Assembly (NCBI GenBank): GCA_942159475.1
Contig: OW804094.1
Span: forward strand, 8,873,555 to 8,937,554
Origin: Sthenelais limicola
Lineage: Eukaryota > Annelida > Polychaeta > Phyllodocida > Sigalionidae
DNA: 64,000 bases
Direction of reading: 5' to 3'
Positions 20,708 to 32,132 of the stretch are shown here, piece after piece. Every line of letters starts with the position of its first letter. Position 1 is the first letter of the stretch. Made by a program: the position numbers and the translations under genes. The notes below the pieces were generated by a model. That model ran no database searches. It worked only from the letters and a program-made list of their open reading frames with translations, and was not told where the DNA came from.

Positions 20708-21640
20708 CATATTCTGACTTAAAAGGCTTGGTTCATCAATATTCTGCTGCTGTCATATGTTTATACAAGAGTTACTCATATTATGACTAAGAGGCTGGAT
20801 TTATCAATATTCTGCTGCTGTTATATGTTTATACAAGAGTTACTCATATTATGACTGCTGTTATATGTTTGTACAAGAGTTACTCATATTATGACTTATA
20901 GGACTGGATTCATCAATATTCTGCTGCTGTTATATGATTATACAGGTGTCACTGATATTATGACTTATAGGACTGGATTCATAAATATGCTGCTGCTGTT
21001 ATATGTTTATACAAGAGTTACTCATATTATGACCTATAGGACTGGATTTATCAATATTCTGCTGTTGTTATATGATTATACAAGAGTTACTCATATTGTG
21101 ACTTATAGGACTGGATTTATCAATATTCTACTGCTGTTATATGTTTATACAAGAGCTACTCATATTATGACTTATAGGACTGGATTTATCAATATTCTGC
21201 TGCTGTTATATGTGTATACAAGAGTTACTCATTTTATGACTTATAGGACTGGATTTATCAATATTCTGCTGCTGTTATATGTTTATACAAGAGTTACTCA
21301 TATTATGACTTATAGGACTGGATTTATTAATATACTGCTGCTGTTATATGTTTATACAAGAGTTACTCATATTATGACTTATAGGACTGGATTTATCAAT
21401 ATTCTGCTGCTGTTATATGTGTATACAAGAGTTACTCATTTTATGACTTATAGGACTGGATTTATCAATATTCTGCTGCTGTTATATGTTTATACAAGAG
21501 TTACTCATATTATGACTTATAGGACTGGATTTATCAATATTCTGCGGCTGTTATATGTTTATACAAGAGTTACTCATATTATGACTTATAGGACTGAATT
21601 TATCAATATTCTGCTGCTGCTATATGTTCATACCAAAATA
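20708..21640 (+). repeat. 69-bp minisatellite, about 13 units, open reading frame
   Basis: The unit contains CAATATTCTGCTGCTGTTAT and recurs every 69 bp with few changes. Because 69 is a multiple of three, one frame stays open for 261 codons and would give a 23-residue repeat containing YRTGFINILLLLY. There is no domain, splice context or independent coding signal, so I treat it as a non-coding array. The same unit occurs at 53735-54349. Confidence 0.93.
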
Positions 21641-21944
21641 ACCACAGAGAGAAAAACACCTGCTGGTGAGAGGTAATAAGTTTTAGAAACAGCAGCAAAA
21701 ATAACTCCTCAAAAATCCTCAAATATTTAGGTCAAGAGAGCGTGCAGCTTTAATGACAGGTCCTGGGGAATGAAGAGGTTAACATGCCAAACTCATGATG
21801 TGTCTCGTAATTATTATGGACTCGGGAAATTGAATCCGCTTAATGCAGTCAGGGCAATCAGGTAATGGCATTAAATAATTGGGTCAACACTTTTCCTCCC
21901 CACAGGACTCAATGGTCAGTGGCAAGGTTTGGACAATGATAAAC
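21641..21944. other. Unassigned sequence
   Basis: The sequence between the array and a family A copy shows nothing recognisable. Confidence 0.45.
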
Positions 21945-22182
21945 ATGGGTCAGATTTTCAGAAATTGTGCAATCAGCAGCTCTAGAAATTTGGTAACTTC
22001 TGTTAAATTTGACAGAAAAATGAGAAATAATGGGCATAACAGAGTATCTTTAGAATTGCATTGATTAAAAATATCTCTTTTATTGTACTAAACTGCATTT
22101 TGAACATCAATTTTTACTCAAATTTGGGTTATTTGGGAGGATTGGTGAAGGTGAATTGTACATTTTTTGAAAAACTGACCCA
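21945..22182 (-). mobile_element. Family A copy
   Basis: TGGGTCAGATTTTCAGAAAT on the left and TTTTGAAAAACTGACCCA on the right enclose the reverse-orientation interior. Confidence 0.9.
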
Positions 22183-22199
22183 CATGGGGACGTGGACCT

Positions 22200-22428
22200 T
22201 GGTCAGATCGTCAAAATGTGTACAATTTGTCTTCACCAATCCCCTCAAATAATCCACATTCAAGCAGGTACAAAATACAGTTCAACATAACCAGACATAT
22301 TTATTGAATTAATAAAATACAGAATACACTCAGATTTTACTCAGTATTTATCGTTTTTCATTCTAATTTAGTAGAACTTGAGAGATGTGTAGAACTGTAG
22401 ATTGTACATTTTCTGAGAATCTGACCCA
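22200..22428 (+). mobile_element. Family A copy
   Basis: It begins TGGTCAGATCGTCAAAATG only 17 bp after the previous copy and ends TTTCTGAGAATCTGACCCA. Confidence 0.88.
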
Positions 22429-22504
22429 CCTAGGTATTAAGACCATCCAATCCATGATCCAGGGCTATAAAGAGCAACACATGAGAATCACTAGTGAAGT
22501 TGTT

Positions 22505-22610
22505 TATATCAAGGGCGGGGGAGCTGAGAGGGAGGCACTTTATGGTCATACCCAGGAAATAGAGATAAAGAAGGGAGAGAGAGACAAAAAGGCACTTTAT
22601 GGTTTTACCC
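22505..22610 (+). repeat. Dispersed repeat family L, copy 1
   Basis: GAGCTGAGAGGGAGGCAC and the GAAATAGAGATAAAGAAGGG stretch match 30404-30485 and, reversed, 25480-25650. Confidence 0.8.
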
Positions 22611-22634
22611 AGGACAAGTCAAATCTCGGGTCAC

Positions 22635-22780
22635 GTAAAGTTACTTATAAATATTGCAAACCGTTTTTTCAAACATAAATATATCAAACATAAGATATAG
22701 AAACACTACTTAGATGTCCTTCATGTTTACCATCATTGGAATCCGCTTGATCTCATCTTTTCGAATATGATCTCACAATC
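22635..22780 (-). mobile_element. Family B fragment
   Basis: An interior-only piece includes AAGATATAGAAACACTACTT and CATCATTGGAATCCGCTTGA. Neither inverted end is present. Confidence 0.75.
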
Positions 22781-23548
22781 CAATGAGTCTGACTCTTGAC
22801 CTTCCAGTACAATCTCTGTGACTGTGACATTTGACACTACATGACTACAACAGCCCTGTCTCACTCTCCCCTGTCACTCAAACCCATTATCAGTGACAGT
22901 GTTATGTGTAAGAAATCTGGTAGAGGAAGCCAATGGAAGGGGCATATTCAGGAGATAGAGAGGATGTATCTCTGAAGCTCGATATGAGGCCGCTAAGGCC
23001 CCGTGTGTGAAGTAATAGAGTGAACAAAATTGTACAATTCTTGCTTTATTCATTGATGTAAATTGTATGTGAAATCTCAATTGGTTTGATATCTTGATTA
23101 AGAAATGTGTATGTATTAACGATAGAAGAGCGATTGCAATTGGTGGTTATCTTGCCTGAGTGGGTGACCAATTCCACCAATTTGACAACATGGGGTTTAT
23201 AGCCTTGAAATTAATGAAATTGTCTAAATAATAATTTATTCCCACACAATTGCTGTTTTTTGCTGATCAGATAGTCACATTCACTGTGGGAACCCTATTT
23301 AGGGCACTTTTACCGGGGGAAAAACGATTTTTTGCACAGAGAAAAATTGATTTTTGAGTTGAAAATTATTATTTAGTACTCTCTACATTCTAAATAAAGT
23401 GTTGAATTCTCAAGAAATATAGCAAATTCCTTGTCTCCTTAGGTTTGCCACGATAACAGGTTGCCTTGAGATAATCTGAGCAAAAAATGTTCTAAACAGA
23501 AATTTTTTTAAGCTGACAGATGTGACAAATATCAGTGGGGTAGCCTGC
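22781..23548. other. Unassigned sequence
   Basis: No gene was recognised. A CTGTCTCACTCTCC phrase near 22858 recurs loosely near 24798 and 25210. Confidence 0.45.
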
Positions 23549-23945
23549 TGTCGCCTGACGATTACATTGTAAATAAATTTAGAATAATTCCCAGAAAAAT
23601 ATATTTTTCACTTAGTTTTGACTCTAGAATAATAGAATGTCCAATATTTAACTTCCAAAGAGCACTAAATATAATGGGCGGTGGTCACAATTGAATCATA
23701 TTCTAATAACAATATAAAGTGTGACTGGGGTGGAAAGTGGGGCCTGTCGCCTGACGATTACAATGTTGAAGGCCCTAGGAAACTTAATTGATATGAGATT
23801 AAGCAATTTTTTACTTTAATAATTTAGTGAGGCTGTTCTTATTTTGTAATGATAAATATTAGCATTATATTATTTTTTTAAGCACAATATGTGCTATAGT
23901 TTGTGGTGGGTCGTGTGACGATGACAGTGTCGCCTGACGATTACA
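23549..23945 (+). repeat. Three exact copies of an 18-bp motif
   Basis: TGTCGCCTGACGATTACA occurs at 23549, 23745 and 23928, spaced 196 and 183 bp, while the intervening DNA is not obviously alike. Confidence 0.85.
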
Positions 23946-25267
23946 GTGGTAACAATTTTAACTAAATATTTGAAAAAAAAATAAAAAAAAATTAGCAGTG
24001 CAGTAGGAATCAACAATATTTTTGGTTTTATGCATGAACTAAATACATGTGTCTGTTGATTTAATTTGATTAGTTTTCCTGAATCCAGCAATTGTCTGTA
24101 TGTTTACTTACATGTATGCATGTAGGGAGAAATTTATATACATTATATATAGGCAGAGGGTCAATGACCTGTGTCCCTTGCCGCTGCCATCATGATTACC
24201 ATTACTGAATGGTTATTTGGCTCTAACTTTTCTTCTAGTTACAATATTTTCACAAACTAAATGGTGTTATCACCCTTATGTCGAGACCTATCAAGTACAC
24301 AATAGTTCAATACATTATGTGTACATTTGTTTTATTTATTTCTAATCTAAATTCTCATTCATGTAGAAATATAAACCATTATTTGACATGCTATATTTGG
24401 CATTTTTTTCATATTTGGGATCTATTTTTCGACCCCCCTGTAAAAAAATTACTAATAATCAGAATGGTTCCATACTTGGTAGTTCAATGCACATATATAT
24501 AAAGTTGATAAAAAGTAACAAATCAACTGATTAATGTAAAATCTATTTTTTGGTACCCAGGGGGGGTCTAGGGGGCCAAATGTTGTCAAATTGGTGGAAT
24601 TGGCCGGGTATGAATGTTCTCCCTGATAACGAACAAAGGTCAAAAAATACGAAAACAATAAAAAAAATAAAAAAATATGAAGGGTTCAACGGATCAAGCC
24701 TTAGAATTGTAAGAGCCTCGTCGACAGGATACTATGAATAAAAACCTTTAAAATAAATAAAAAAAATAAAAAAAGTGAAAGGGTTATGGTACTACCTTGT
24801 CTCACTCTCCTCTCCTCACTCAAACCAATGATTTCTGTACTACCATGTCTCATTACGTACCCACAACCCATTGTCACTCACAGAACAGATGGGACCGTTC
24901 ATAATTAACCACCGAAAGGGGGAAGTGGAGAATTTCTGAAAACATTCCTGTGCAAAGTTGAATGACCCCAGCCCCCTTAAAGAATTGTGAAAAATATCTT
25001 GACCTTCCCTACATCATTGTAGTTCTGAATCTGTGCAACGAATGATGGCCCCCTTCAGAATCTGTACAAAATGAGGTGCCCTCCTTGAAATACTTCTCTC
25101 CCCCCACCCCACTCCAGCGGTTAAAAATGAACAGTCCCGAAGCTGCCTTGTATTGTCACTCATAGTGCTGAAGGTGCCATGTATTGGTCCCCCAGGGGTG
25201 CAGCTCCCTTGTCTCACACTCCCTCTCACGTCAACCATTGTCACTCCCAATACTCCTGGGTCCTGGG
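23946..25267. other. Unassigned sequence with A-rich tracts
   Basis: No gene was recognised. A-rich runs lie at about 24656-24680 and 24744-24778. C/T-rich phrases resembling those near 22858 recur at 24798 and 25210. Confidence 0.45.
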
Positions 25268-25440
25268 TCCTGGGTCTCAGAAATTGCACAATCTACATTT
25301 CTACACATCTCTCAAATTCTGCTAAATGAGAGTGAAAGATGAAGAATACTGAGTATATCTGAGTGTATTCTGTATTGTATTCATTCAATAAATCTGTCTG
25401 GTTATGATGTACCGTATTTTGAACCTGATTTTTGTCTGCA
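25268..25440 (-). mobile_element. Family A copy, right end lost
   Basis: TGGGTCTCAGAAATTGCACA and the interior to about TGCATTACTGGATTCGG are family A. It then runs into a reversed family L sequence. Confidence 0.75.
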
Positions 25441-25479
25441 TTACTGGATTCGGTCTGGATCGAGAAACAAAGATGGTCC

Positions 25480-25650
25480 TGGGTATGACCTTAAAGTGCC
25501 TTTCTGTCTCTTTCTCTGTCTCTCTATACCTTCTTCTCTATCTCTATTTCCTGGGTATGATCATAAACTGCCTCCCTCTCAGCTCTCCCGCCCTTGATAT
25601 AACCATATTAAATGTGTTGATAAGGGCGTAAAGCAACCAATCTCACCCAC
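25480..25650 (-). repeat. Family L, reversed copy
   Basis: CCCTCTCAGCTCTCCCGCCC and GATAAGGGCGTAAAGCAACC are the reverse of the sequence at 30160-30420. Confidence 0.78.
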
Positions 25651-25909
25651 TCACTTGGTTTGGAGCAATTAAAGGTTCATTGTGATAACTCTTTATTGAA
25701 GGTGAGAGTACATGGTAACTCTTACAGGGTGAAAGTATAAAATATATATACTGCTGGCCTTTGGAGAAGGTTTAAGAATAGGAGAGGGTGGGAGGGGAAG
25801 AAGATATACGTGTGTACTGTAGGAGGAGCAGGGTGACGAGGGGTTAGTAGTGGTGTCTCTCACCAGGGCCGCGGTAATGACAGCGCATTACTAACAAGCA
25901 ATGCACCCA

Positions 25910-25974
25910 CAAATTTGGTTTGTTGGAGGGGATTGGTGAAGGGCAGTTGTACATTTTCTAAAGATCTGACCCTC
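25910..25974 (-). mobile_element. Family A right-end fragment
   Basis: GGATTGGTGAAGGGCAGTTG followed by TACATTTTCTAAAGATCTGA is the last 65 bp of the element. Confidence 0.75.
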
Positions 25975-26164
25975 CTACTCCTGCCTGCCCCCTGACCAAA
26001 TCTACTCCAGGTTTGTCACCACTATGCTGTCAACACCTATAGCGGAGGCAGGACATCAGAGCCTTCTTGTCAATTATGTTAGCACTCCACTACAAGGCTT
26101 GCCTCCTGTGTTGAATGCTAGAGTAACAAGTCACACACCCCACCCCCACCCTCACCTCGAGGGG

Positions 26165-26373
26165 CTTCATGATTTTCAAAAATGTACAATTCAACTTCGC
26201 CAATCTTTTCAAATAACCCAAATTTCAGACGAAAATAAAGTTCAAAATACAGTCCAACATAACCAAACCGATTGCTAGAATCAATGCAATGCCAAGTAAA
26301 TTGTGAACTAATTTTCCAGAATCTACTAAAATGTGTAAAGCTGCCAATTATACATTTTCTGGAAGTCTGACCC
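26165..26373 (+). mobile_element. Family A copy
   Basis: The left end is reduced to ATTTTCAAAAATGTACAATT. The interior and the right end (TCTGGAAGTCTGACCC) are intact. Confidence 0.85.
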
Positions 26374-26692
26374 TTATTTAGGTGTGGATGAGGAGGTTCG
26401 ATGGAGGGATGGGGGTATTGAATGTTGATCAACTTTGGTATGTTGAAATGAATTGTGATGTTATTGGGAAATGTGTGTTTGTTTGTTTTAATAATTCTAT
26501 TCAGCCAGGACATTGTGCAAATTATACATTATATCTCAGTCCAAGCTCATCGAAAAAAAAATAATCGAGACAAAATTATTACTCAAAATAACAAAAGATG
26601 ACATTAAGCACTGCATCCCAATGTAGACAAGTCGCCGTATAAGGGGACACAAGTACCAAAAAATAATAAAAACACAGAGCAATAAAATCCGT

Positions 26693-26850
26693 GAATTGAG
26701 CGTTATTGATTGGCGCAACAAAATTTATGCAACCAATCAAAAAAGCGGAGTAAATTGGGTGCATTTGAAAAGCAGATTTCACTAGTGAAATCAACCCATG
26801 CATTTTACATATGCCATGGGCTAATCTGCCCCCTCTTTTTGTGCATATGC
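26693..26850. repeat. Dispersed repeat family C, copy 2
   Basis: This is the partner of 26-176, with the same CATATGCCATGGGCTAATCT phrase. A family A copy follows directly. Confidence 0.75.
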
Positions 26851-26857
26851 ACACCTA

Positions 26858-27093
26858 TGGGTCAGATTTTCAGAAAATGTACAATTAGCAGCGCTACACC
26901 TTTACAAATCTTGCTAAATTAGGCTGAAAAATGATGAGTACCGGGTATATCTGAGTATATTTGGTGTCGCGTTAATTCATAGTATCTGTTTTGCTATAGT
27001 AAACTGCATTTTGAAGCTCATTTCTGGCTTAAATGTGCGTTATTTGAGAGAATTAGTGAAGGTGAATTGTACATTTTCTGAAGACCTTACCCA
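26858..27093 (-). mobile_element. Family A copy, TA-flanked
   Basis: TGGGTCAGATTTTCAGAAAA and TTTTCTGAAGACCTTACCCA are the ends, with TA immediately outside on both sides. Confidence 0.92.
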
Positions 27094-27217
27094 TATGCTG
27101 GCAGATTTATGAAGTGGAATGAACCGTGGAGGGAAACCTGCATTGGTAGTGTGAATGTACTGGTGGAGTAAGGACAAGTGGTGGGTTAGCATGCAAGCCT
27201 AGATGCATTCACCGCTA

Positions 27218-27454
27218 GGGGTCAGATTGTCAGAAAATGTACAATTCGCCTTCACCAATCCTCTCAAATAACCCACATTTAAGACAAAAATCAGCTTCAA
27301 AATGCAGTTTAACATAACAGAACTGATACTTTAAATCAATGCGATACCAAATATACTCAGATATACCCGATATTCTTCATTTTCCAGCCTAATTTAGGAG
27401 AATTTACTAAATGTGTAGAGCTACCAATTGTACATTTTCTGAATATCTGACCCA
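27218..27454 (+). mobile_element. Family A copy, TA-flanked
   Basis: GGGGTCAGATTGTCAGAAAA to TCTGAATATCTGACCCA, with TA outside both ends. It lies 124 bp from the previous copy in the opposite orientation. Confidence 0.92.
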
Positions 27455-27932
27455 TAGGCCGGGGCCTATTGACCACTGGTTAGTCAGCCGTCAGCCTCAC
27501 ACCACACCACAACACTTGCTCATTTACTGTTCACAAGTTTTCTTTTTCCTAGTTTTCAGCATCAATAAAGCGTGGCCTCATAATGACCGCCAGCCACTTC
27601 TGGCAGCACTGTGTTTTGAAGTTGTGATGTCAGCAGTAATTTATAGAGAGGGAAACAGACAGAAATGAAAGGAGGGACATATAAGTGAGGTGAGCAGTAC
27701 AGGGAAAGTTGTCATGGCTCTGCATATATCTGTATGTTTTGTCCCCAACGTTTGTTTTTTTATTCAGGCATAAACAACAGTTACACTCTCACAAATCAAT
27801 TGTGAGTTTCGTTATGTCCTGAAGATGCAAATCTGTTACACATCGTCATTGCAGGAAAGTTTTGAATAACATTATTTCCTTACCGATCTAAACAAACTTG
27901 TACAACATGACAAAACAACTTATCTGACTTAT
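27455..27932. other. Unassigned sequence
   Basis: No gene or repeat was recognised. Confidence 0.45.
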
Positions 27933-28113
27933 AGGGCAACTCCACTATAGAAAAAAACGGCGCCGACAGGCAAAACGTGTCGCCGACACGCCTAACAATT
28001 TGGCGCACAAAAATCACTAATGGAATAGGTAGTCGGCAACACATTTATTTGTTGCCAACAATTGCAAATTGTCGCAGCCGTTTTTTGCCGTTTTTCCCAT
28101 AGTGGAGTCCCTG
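27933..28113. mobile_element. Family F inverted-repeat element
   Basis: GGGCAACTCCACTATAG on the left and CATAGTGGAGTCCCTG on the right are imperfect inverted ends that continue into AAAACGGC and GCCGTTTTT. At 181 bp with no ORF, it fits a small non-autonomous DNA transposon. Confidence 0.75.
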
Positions 28114-28407
28114 CATTACTAATGATTTACATGGTGATGAGATGAAATATGAAGCCTCCTTAGACGTTAGAACTTCGTTATGATCCTTTTGCTTTTTGTC
28201 ATCCTAAAGCGTGATTCCCAATCCTTTGTTTTAATTAATTAATATTTATATTATCTCTACCTTATTTTTGACGGAGAGGGGATTTGCTTGATGAAATCAT
28301 TCCAAGTTCCTTCAGGACACACCTACTTTTCACAGTAAAACCTTTCACTTAAAAACGTGTTTTTTCATCCTGCCCTGTTACGAGTCTAATTAATCACAAT
28401 ATATAAA
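28114..28407. other. Unassigned sequence
   Basis: Nothing was recognised. Confidence 0.4.
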
Positions 28408-28644
28408 TGGGTCAGATTTTCAGAAAATGTTCAATTGCCAGCTTTACACATTTAGTAATTTCTGCAAAATAAGGCTGCAATTTGGTCAATACTAAGTAAA
28501 TTATAGTATATTCGATATTGCATTGATTCTACCAATCTGTTTGGTTTGGTTGAACTGTATTTTGAACTTTACTTTCGTTTGAAATTTGGTTTATTTGAGA
28601 GAATTGGTGAAGGTGAATTGTACATATTGTGAAAATCTGACCCA
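28408..28644 (-). mobile_element. Family A copy
   Basis: TGGGTCAGATTTTCAGAAAA to TGTGAAAATCTGACCCA, full length. Confidence 0.92.
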
Positions 28645-28756
28645 CACGTTCTCATGAGGTTGATGTTCCAGGCTGTTTATAAATAGATAGATTACTTAAC
28701 ACAGATCATATATGATTTAATGAGTATTGATAATGAGATGAGATTAGTTTGTTATA

Positions 28757-28993
28757 TGGGTGAAATCGCCAGAAAATGTACAATTTGCCTTCACCAATCC
28801 TCTCAAATAAACCTAATTTAAGACATGAAGGAGGTATAAAACTCAGTTCAACACAACCAAAAATATTGTTTAAATCAAGTTAGCACCAAATATACACAGA
28901 TATATCTAGTATTGACCATTTTCCAGTCTAATTTAGCAGAATTTATTTAATGTGTAGAGCGTCCAATTGTACATTTTCTGATGATCTGACCCT
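28757..28993 (+). mobile_element. Family A copy
   Basis: TGGGTGAAATCGCCAGAAAA to TTCTGATGATCTGACCC, full length with a somewhat diverged left end. Confidence 0.9.
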
Positions 28994-29451
28994 TATATAT
29001 CCATAAAGAGAGGTTGAGCTGAACACACAAATCCATATATGTATCCAAAGAGTTTTACACTCATAATAAATTCCCAATTTTGCAACGTTTGAGCCAGTAC
29101 TTGACAACATCACATATTATAGTTAGAGATCTTGGTGACGGAATACTGGAGACCCGACAACAAAAATAGAACTATAGAATATAAATCTTTGGTTTTGAAT
29201 GTTAGAGTAGATTGAATAACTAATTATAAATTCCATTAGTATAATTAGTGTTATAATTAGTGTCAGCATTTCGATATGTAATTTGAATTAATTTAATTAA
29301 TTAACGTGAGAGAACAAATAATGTGTAGTTAGTATTTATATGTTTGGTCTATATCTAGGAGTAATCTGTAGTTGTGAATTAGATTTAATCTTATACGACG
29401 GAAGGCAACGCAGTATTGTAACAACATTGTTTGATGTGCGTCTTTGATATA
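28994..29451. other. Unassigned AT-rich sequence
   Basis: Nothing was recognised. Confidence 0.45.
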
Positions 29452-29688
29452 TGGGCCAGATTTTTAGAAAATGTACAATTGGCAGCTCTCCACATTGAGT
29501 AAATTCTGCTAAATTTCTCTGAAAAATGATGAATACCAGGTATATCTGAGTATATTTTGTATCGCATTGATTCAAAGTTTCAGTTCTGTTATGTTAAACT
29601 GCATTCTGAAGCTCATTTTTGTCTTAAATTTGGGTTATTTGAGAGGATTGGTGAAGGAGAATTGTACATTTTCTGAAAATCTGACCCA
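29452..29688 (-). mobile_element. Family A copy, TA-flanked
   Basis: TGGGCCAGATTTTTAGAAAA to TTCTGAAAATCTGACCCA with TA outside both ends. Confidence 0.93.
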
Positions 29689-30159
29689 TATATATGAAAT
29701 GATTTAGAAAAACAAAAATAATTAGAGCTGACGGATAAGCTTCATCGTTCACTACACTATTATTGTGACAAATGCACATACTATATATCTTCCTAATTAC
29801 ATTTCTTGCTGCTAAGTACTGTGACCTGACACCTTTAACTATGAAGTGTGATTGGGAGTGGGCACAGAGAGCCTAGATACAATAGAAAAAGGTAGTTGTT
29901 TACATTTTTAGCACTAGGAGGAGTGGGCGTTAGTGTTCATTGTAATAGGATGGCACAGTTCGTATTATATTGAGTGTGGAAAATGGCTTGACTAATGACT
30001 TGACTAATAGTTACAGTAATTGCGTAGCCCACTCAGGTTGGTTCATGTCACGCTACGTCTAAGCATACAAATGATCATGATCTTTTCTTCTGAAACGCCC
30101 ATGCCTTTTTTTATGGAATTGAGTTAGTGTTGGTATGTTTGTAGTTTCAATGGTGAGGG
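29689..30159. other. Unassigned sequence
   Basis: Nothing was recognised. Confidence 0.45.
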
Positions 30160-30485
30160 AGTGAGTGAGTGAGTGGGTGGGTGATATTGGTTGCTTCATG
30201 CCCTTATCAATACATTTAAGATTGTTATATCAAGGGCAGGAGAGCTGAGAGGGAGTGAGTGAGTGAGATTGGTTGCTTTACGCCCTTATCAACACATGTA
30301 TGATGCTTATATCAAGGGCAGGAGAGCTGAGAGGGAGGGAGTGAGTGAGATTGGTTGCTTTACGCCCTTATCAACACATTTAATATGGTTATATCAAGGG
30401 CGGGAGAGCTGAGAGGGAGGCAGTTTATGATCATAAGCAGGAAATAAAGATAGAGAAGAAGGGAGAGAGAGACAAAGACAAGAGG
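30160..30485 (+). repeat. 82-bp tandem repeat, three units (family L)
   Basis: GAGAGCTGAGAGGGAG recurs at about 30240, 30322 and 30404, each preceded by TATATCAAGGGC. The stretch after the last unit matches the family L copy at 22505. Confidence 0.9.
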
Positions 30486-30621
30486 AGATTGAGGAAACTG
30501 CATATATATTTAGTCAGATTACCTGAAAGTGCTTAACCCCATATACTTTATGATTTTATTTCCATTCTCCATTTTTGTAAACACGTTTTCCAATGCGTAC
30601 AAACTAAAGTACTAGAATCAC

Positions 30622-30712
30622 CAATAAGAAAACATTTCAATAATGAGATCTTGCGAATAAATCACTTTGAAAAATAGCAATTTTGCAACTTCTGACCCAT
30701 TTTCAGATCACA
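30622..30712 (+). mobile_element. Family B right-end fragment
   Basis: ATAGCAATTTTGCAACTTCT to CAGATCACA is the last 90 bp of a forward copy. It abuts another copy four bases later. Confidence 0.75.
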
Positions 30713-30716
30713 TATA

Positions 30717-31014
30717 TGTGATGTGTTTCAAGAAAATAAGTCATAAGTGGAAAAATTGTTATTTTTCAAAGTGATTTGTTCACAGGATACATTTTTGGGA
30801 ATATTATAACTTTTGGAATGCTTAACGCCTCTCATAAATAAGGGAAACTTTGTTTTCAATGATACAACTATAACACTTAAAATATAGAAATGCATATTAA
30901 ATGTCCCACTGTTTACTATCATCAGAATTGGCTCGATCTAATCTTTTCAAATATGGTCATATCTCAGAATCCATATTTTGCGACTTATGACTCATTTCCC
31001 TAGAACACATCACA
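30717..31014 (-). mobile_element. Family B copy, internally deleted, TA-flanked
   Basis: TGTGATGTGTTTCAAGAAAA to CCTAGAACACATCACA with TA outside. It is about 110 bp shorter than typical. Confidence 0.9.
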
Positions 31015-31145
31015 TAAGTAATATGCTAATGGGACCTTCTAGTATTGCCAGTCGTTTGCTGTAAATCAAACCTTGGCCACATATCAAGTAGACAATCACT
31101 AGTATTGATGTGCTATAGCCCACAGATCAGGCAGAGATATACAAT

Positions 31146-31186
31146 GTTCATCCCTGGACCCGGCAATGATATTGCCTCAGCTTTAG
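31146..31186. repeat. 41-bp direct repeat, left arm
   Basis: It shares GGCAATGATATT and CCTCAGCTTTAG with 31427-31466. The two arms bracket a family A copy. Confidence 0.85.
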
Positions 31187-31187
31187 T

Positions 31188-31426
31188 TGGGTCAGAAAAT
31201 GTACAATTCAATTCGCCAATCTTCTAAAAATAACCCAAATTTTAGACGGAAATAAAGTTCAAAATACAGTTCAACATAACTAAACAGATTGCTAGAATCA
31301 ATGCAATGCTGAATATACTCGAATTTACCCAGTATTGACCAAATTGCAGCCTAATTTAGCCTAATTTACTAAATCATAGTAAAAGTGTACAGCTGCCAAT
31401 TGCACCTTTCCTGAAAATCTGACGCA
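31188..31426 (+). mobile_element. Family A copy between direct repeats
   Basis: TGGGTCAGAAAATGTACAAT (a short left end) to TTTCCTGAAAATCTGACGCA. Confidence 0.88.
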
Positions 31427-31466
31427 GTTCATCCCGGGCCTGGCAATGATATTACCTCAGCTTTAG
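31427..31466. repeat. 40-bp direct repeat, right arm
   Basis: This is the partner of 31146-31186. Confidence 0.85.
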
Positions 31467-31544
31467 GTACTGCTGGTTTAAAACCTGGGTAGATATGGCC
31501 GTCCATAAACAGCCATACCTCTCAGACTGCAATAGCCGATTTGC

Positions 31545-31790
31545 TTGTCCACCATTTTGAATCTCGATTCGCATGGAAGTATGATGGAAAACATGCCATG
31601 TTTTGCAATGAATATATCGGTGGCCAAAAGTCAATATCTATGTTTCATAATGTTTTCATAACACAAGCCTCCGTCTTTCCCCTCATGCATTTGTCTTTTA
31701 ATAGATCATTTATACAAGCTATGATATTGTTGAAACCATTCTTGAAATTGTTGATAAAGATATTGCTGAATATGTGTATGTCAGACCTGA
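31545..31790 (-). mobile_element. Family D copy, reverse, right part missing
   Basis: CACCATTTTGAATCTCGATT through GTGTATGTCAGACC is reversed family D. The expected end (CAAGCAACTCCCCTATT) is absent here but appears 340 bp further on, at the start of the minisatellite. Confidence 0.75.
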
Positions 31791-31917
31791 ACTGAATCAA
31801 TAACATAAGATAACATCCCATTAAAGGTGTACAGCTGACGAGATGGTTGTGAACTTCTCAAATTAGAGGTCCTCCAGTCCATGCCTTGCGTGGTATTTTG
31901 ACATAGTTGTAGGTATA

Positions 31918-32035
31918 AATGGGTCAGATCTTCAGAAATCGCACAATCTGCAGTTCTACACATCTATACACAATTATGCTAAATTAGAGTGAAAAATGAT
32001 AAATACAAGGTGTATTCTGTATTGTATTCAAGACA
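31918..32035 (-). mobile_element. Family A copy, truncated
   Basis: TGGGTCAGATCTTCAGAAAT and about 115 bp of interior are present. The right half is missing. Confidence 0.78.
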
Positions 32036-32132
32036 AAAGATGTTTAAGGCTAGAATGTTTCATGCAGGGCGGACAGCCTATTATGCTGACTTTTCATTTT
32101 TTATCACTTTGGTATAAATGAAGGCACAGTGG

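Noticed and set aside
20891..21676. A 261-codon open frame with 23-residue hydrophobic repeats
   Set aside because: The frame is a by-product of a 69-bp minisatellite whose length is a multiple of three. There is no domain or splice context.
26118..26513. 131-codon reverse frame
   Set aside because: It reads through a family A copy in antisense, and similar frames appear over other copies of the same family.
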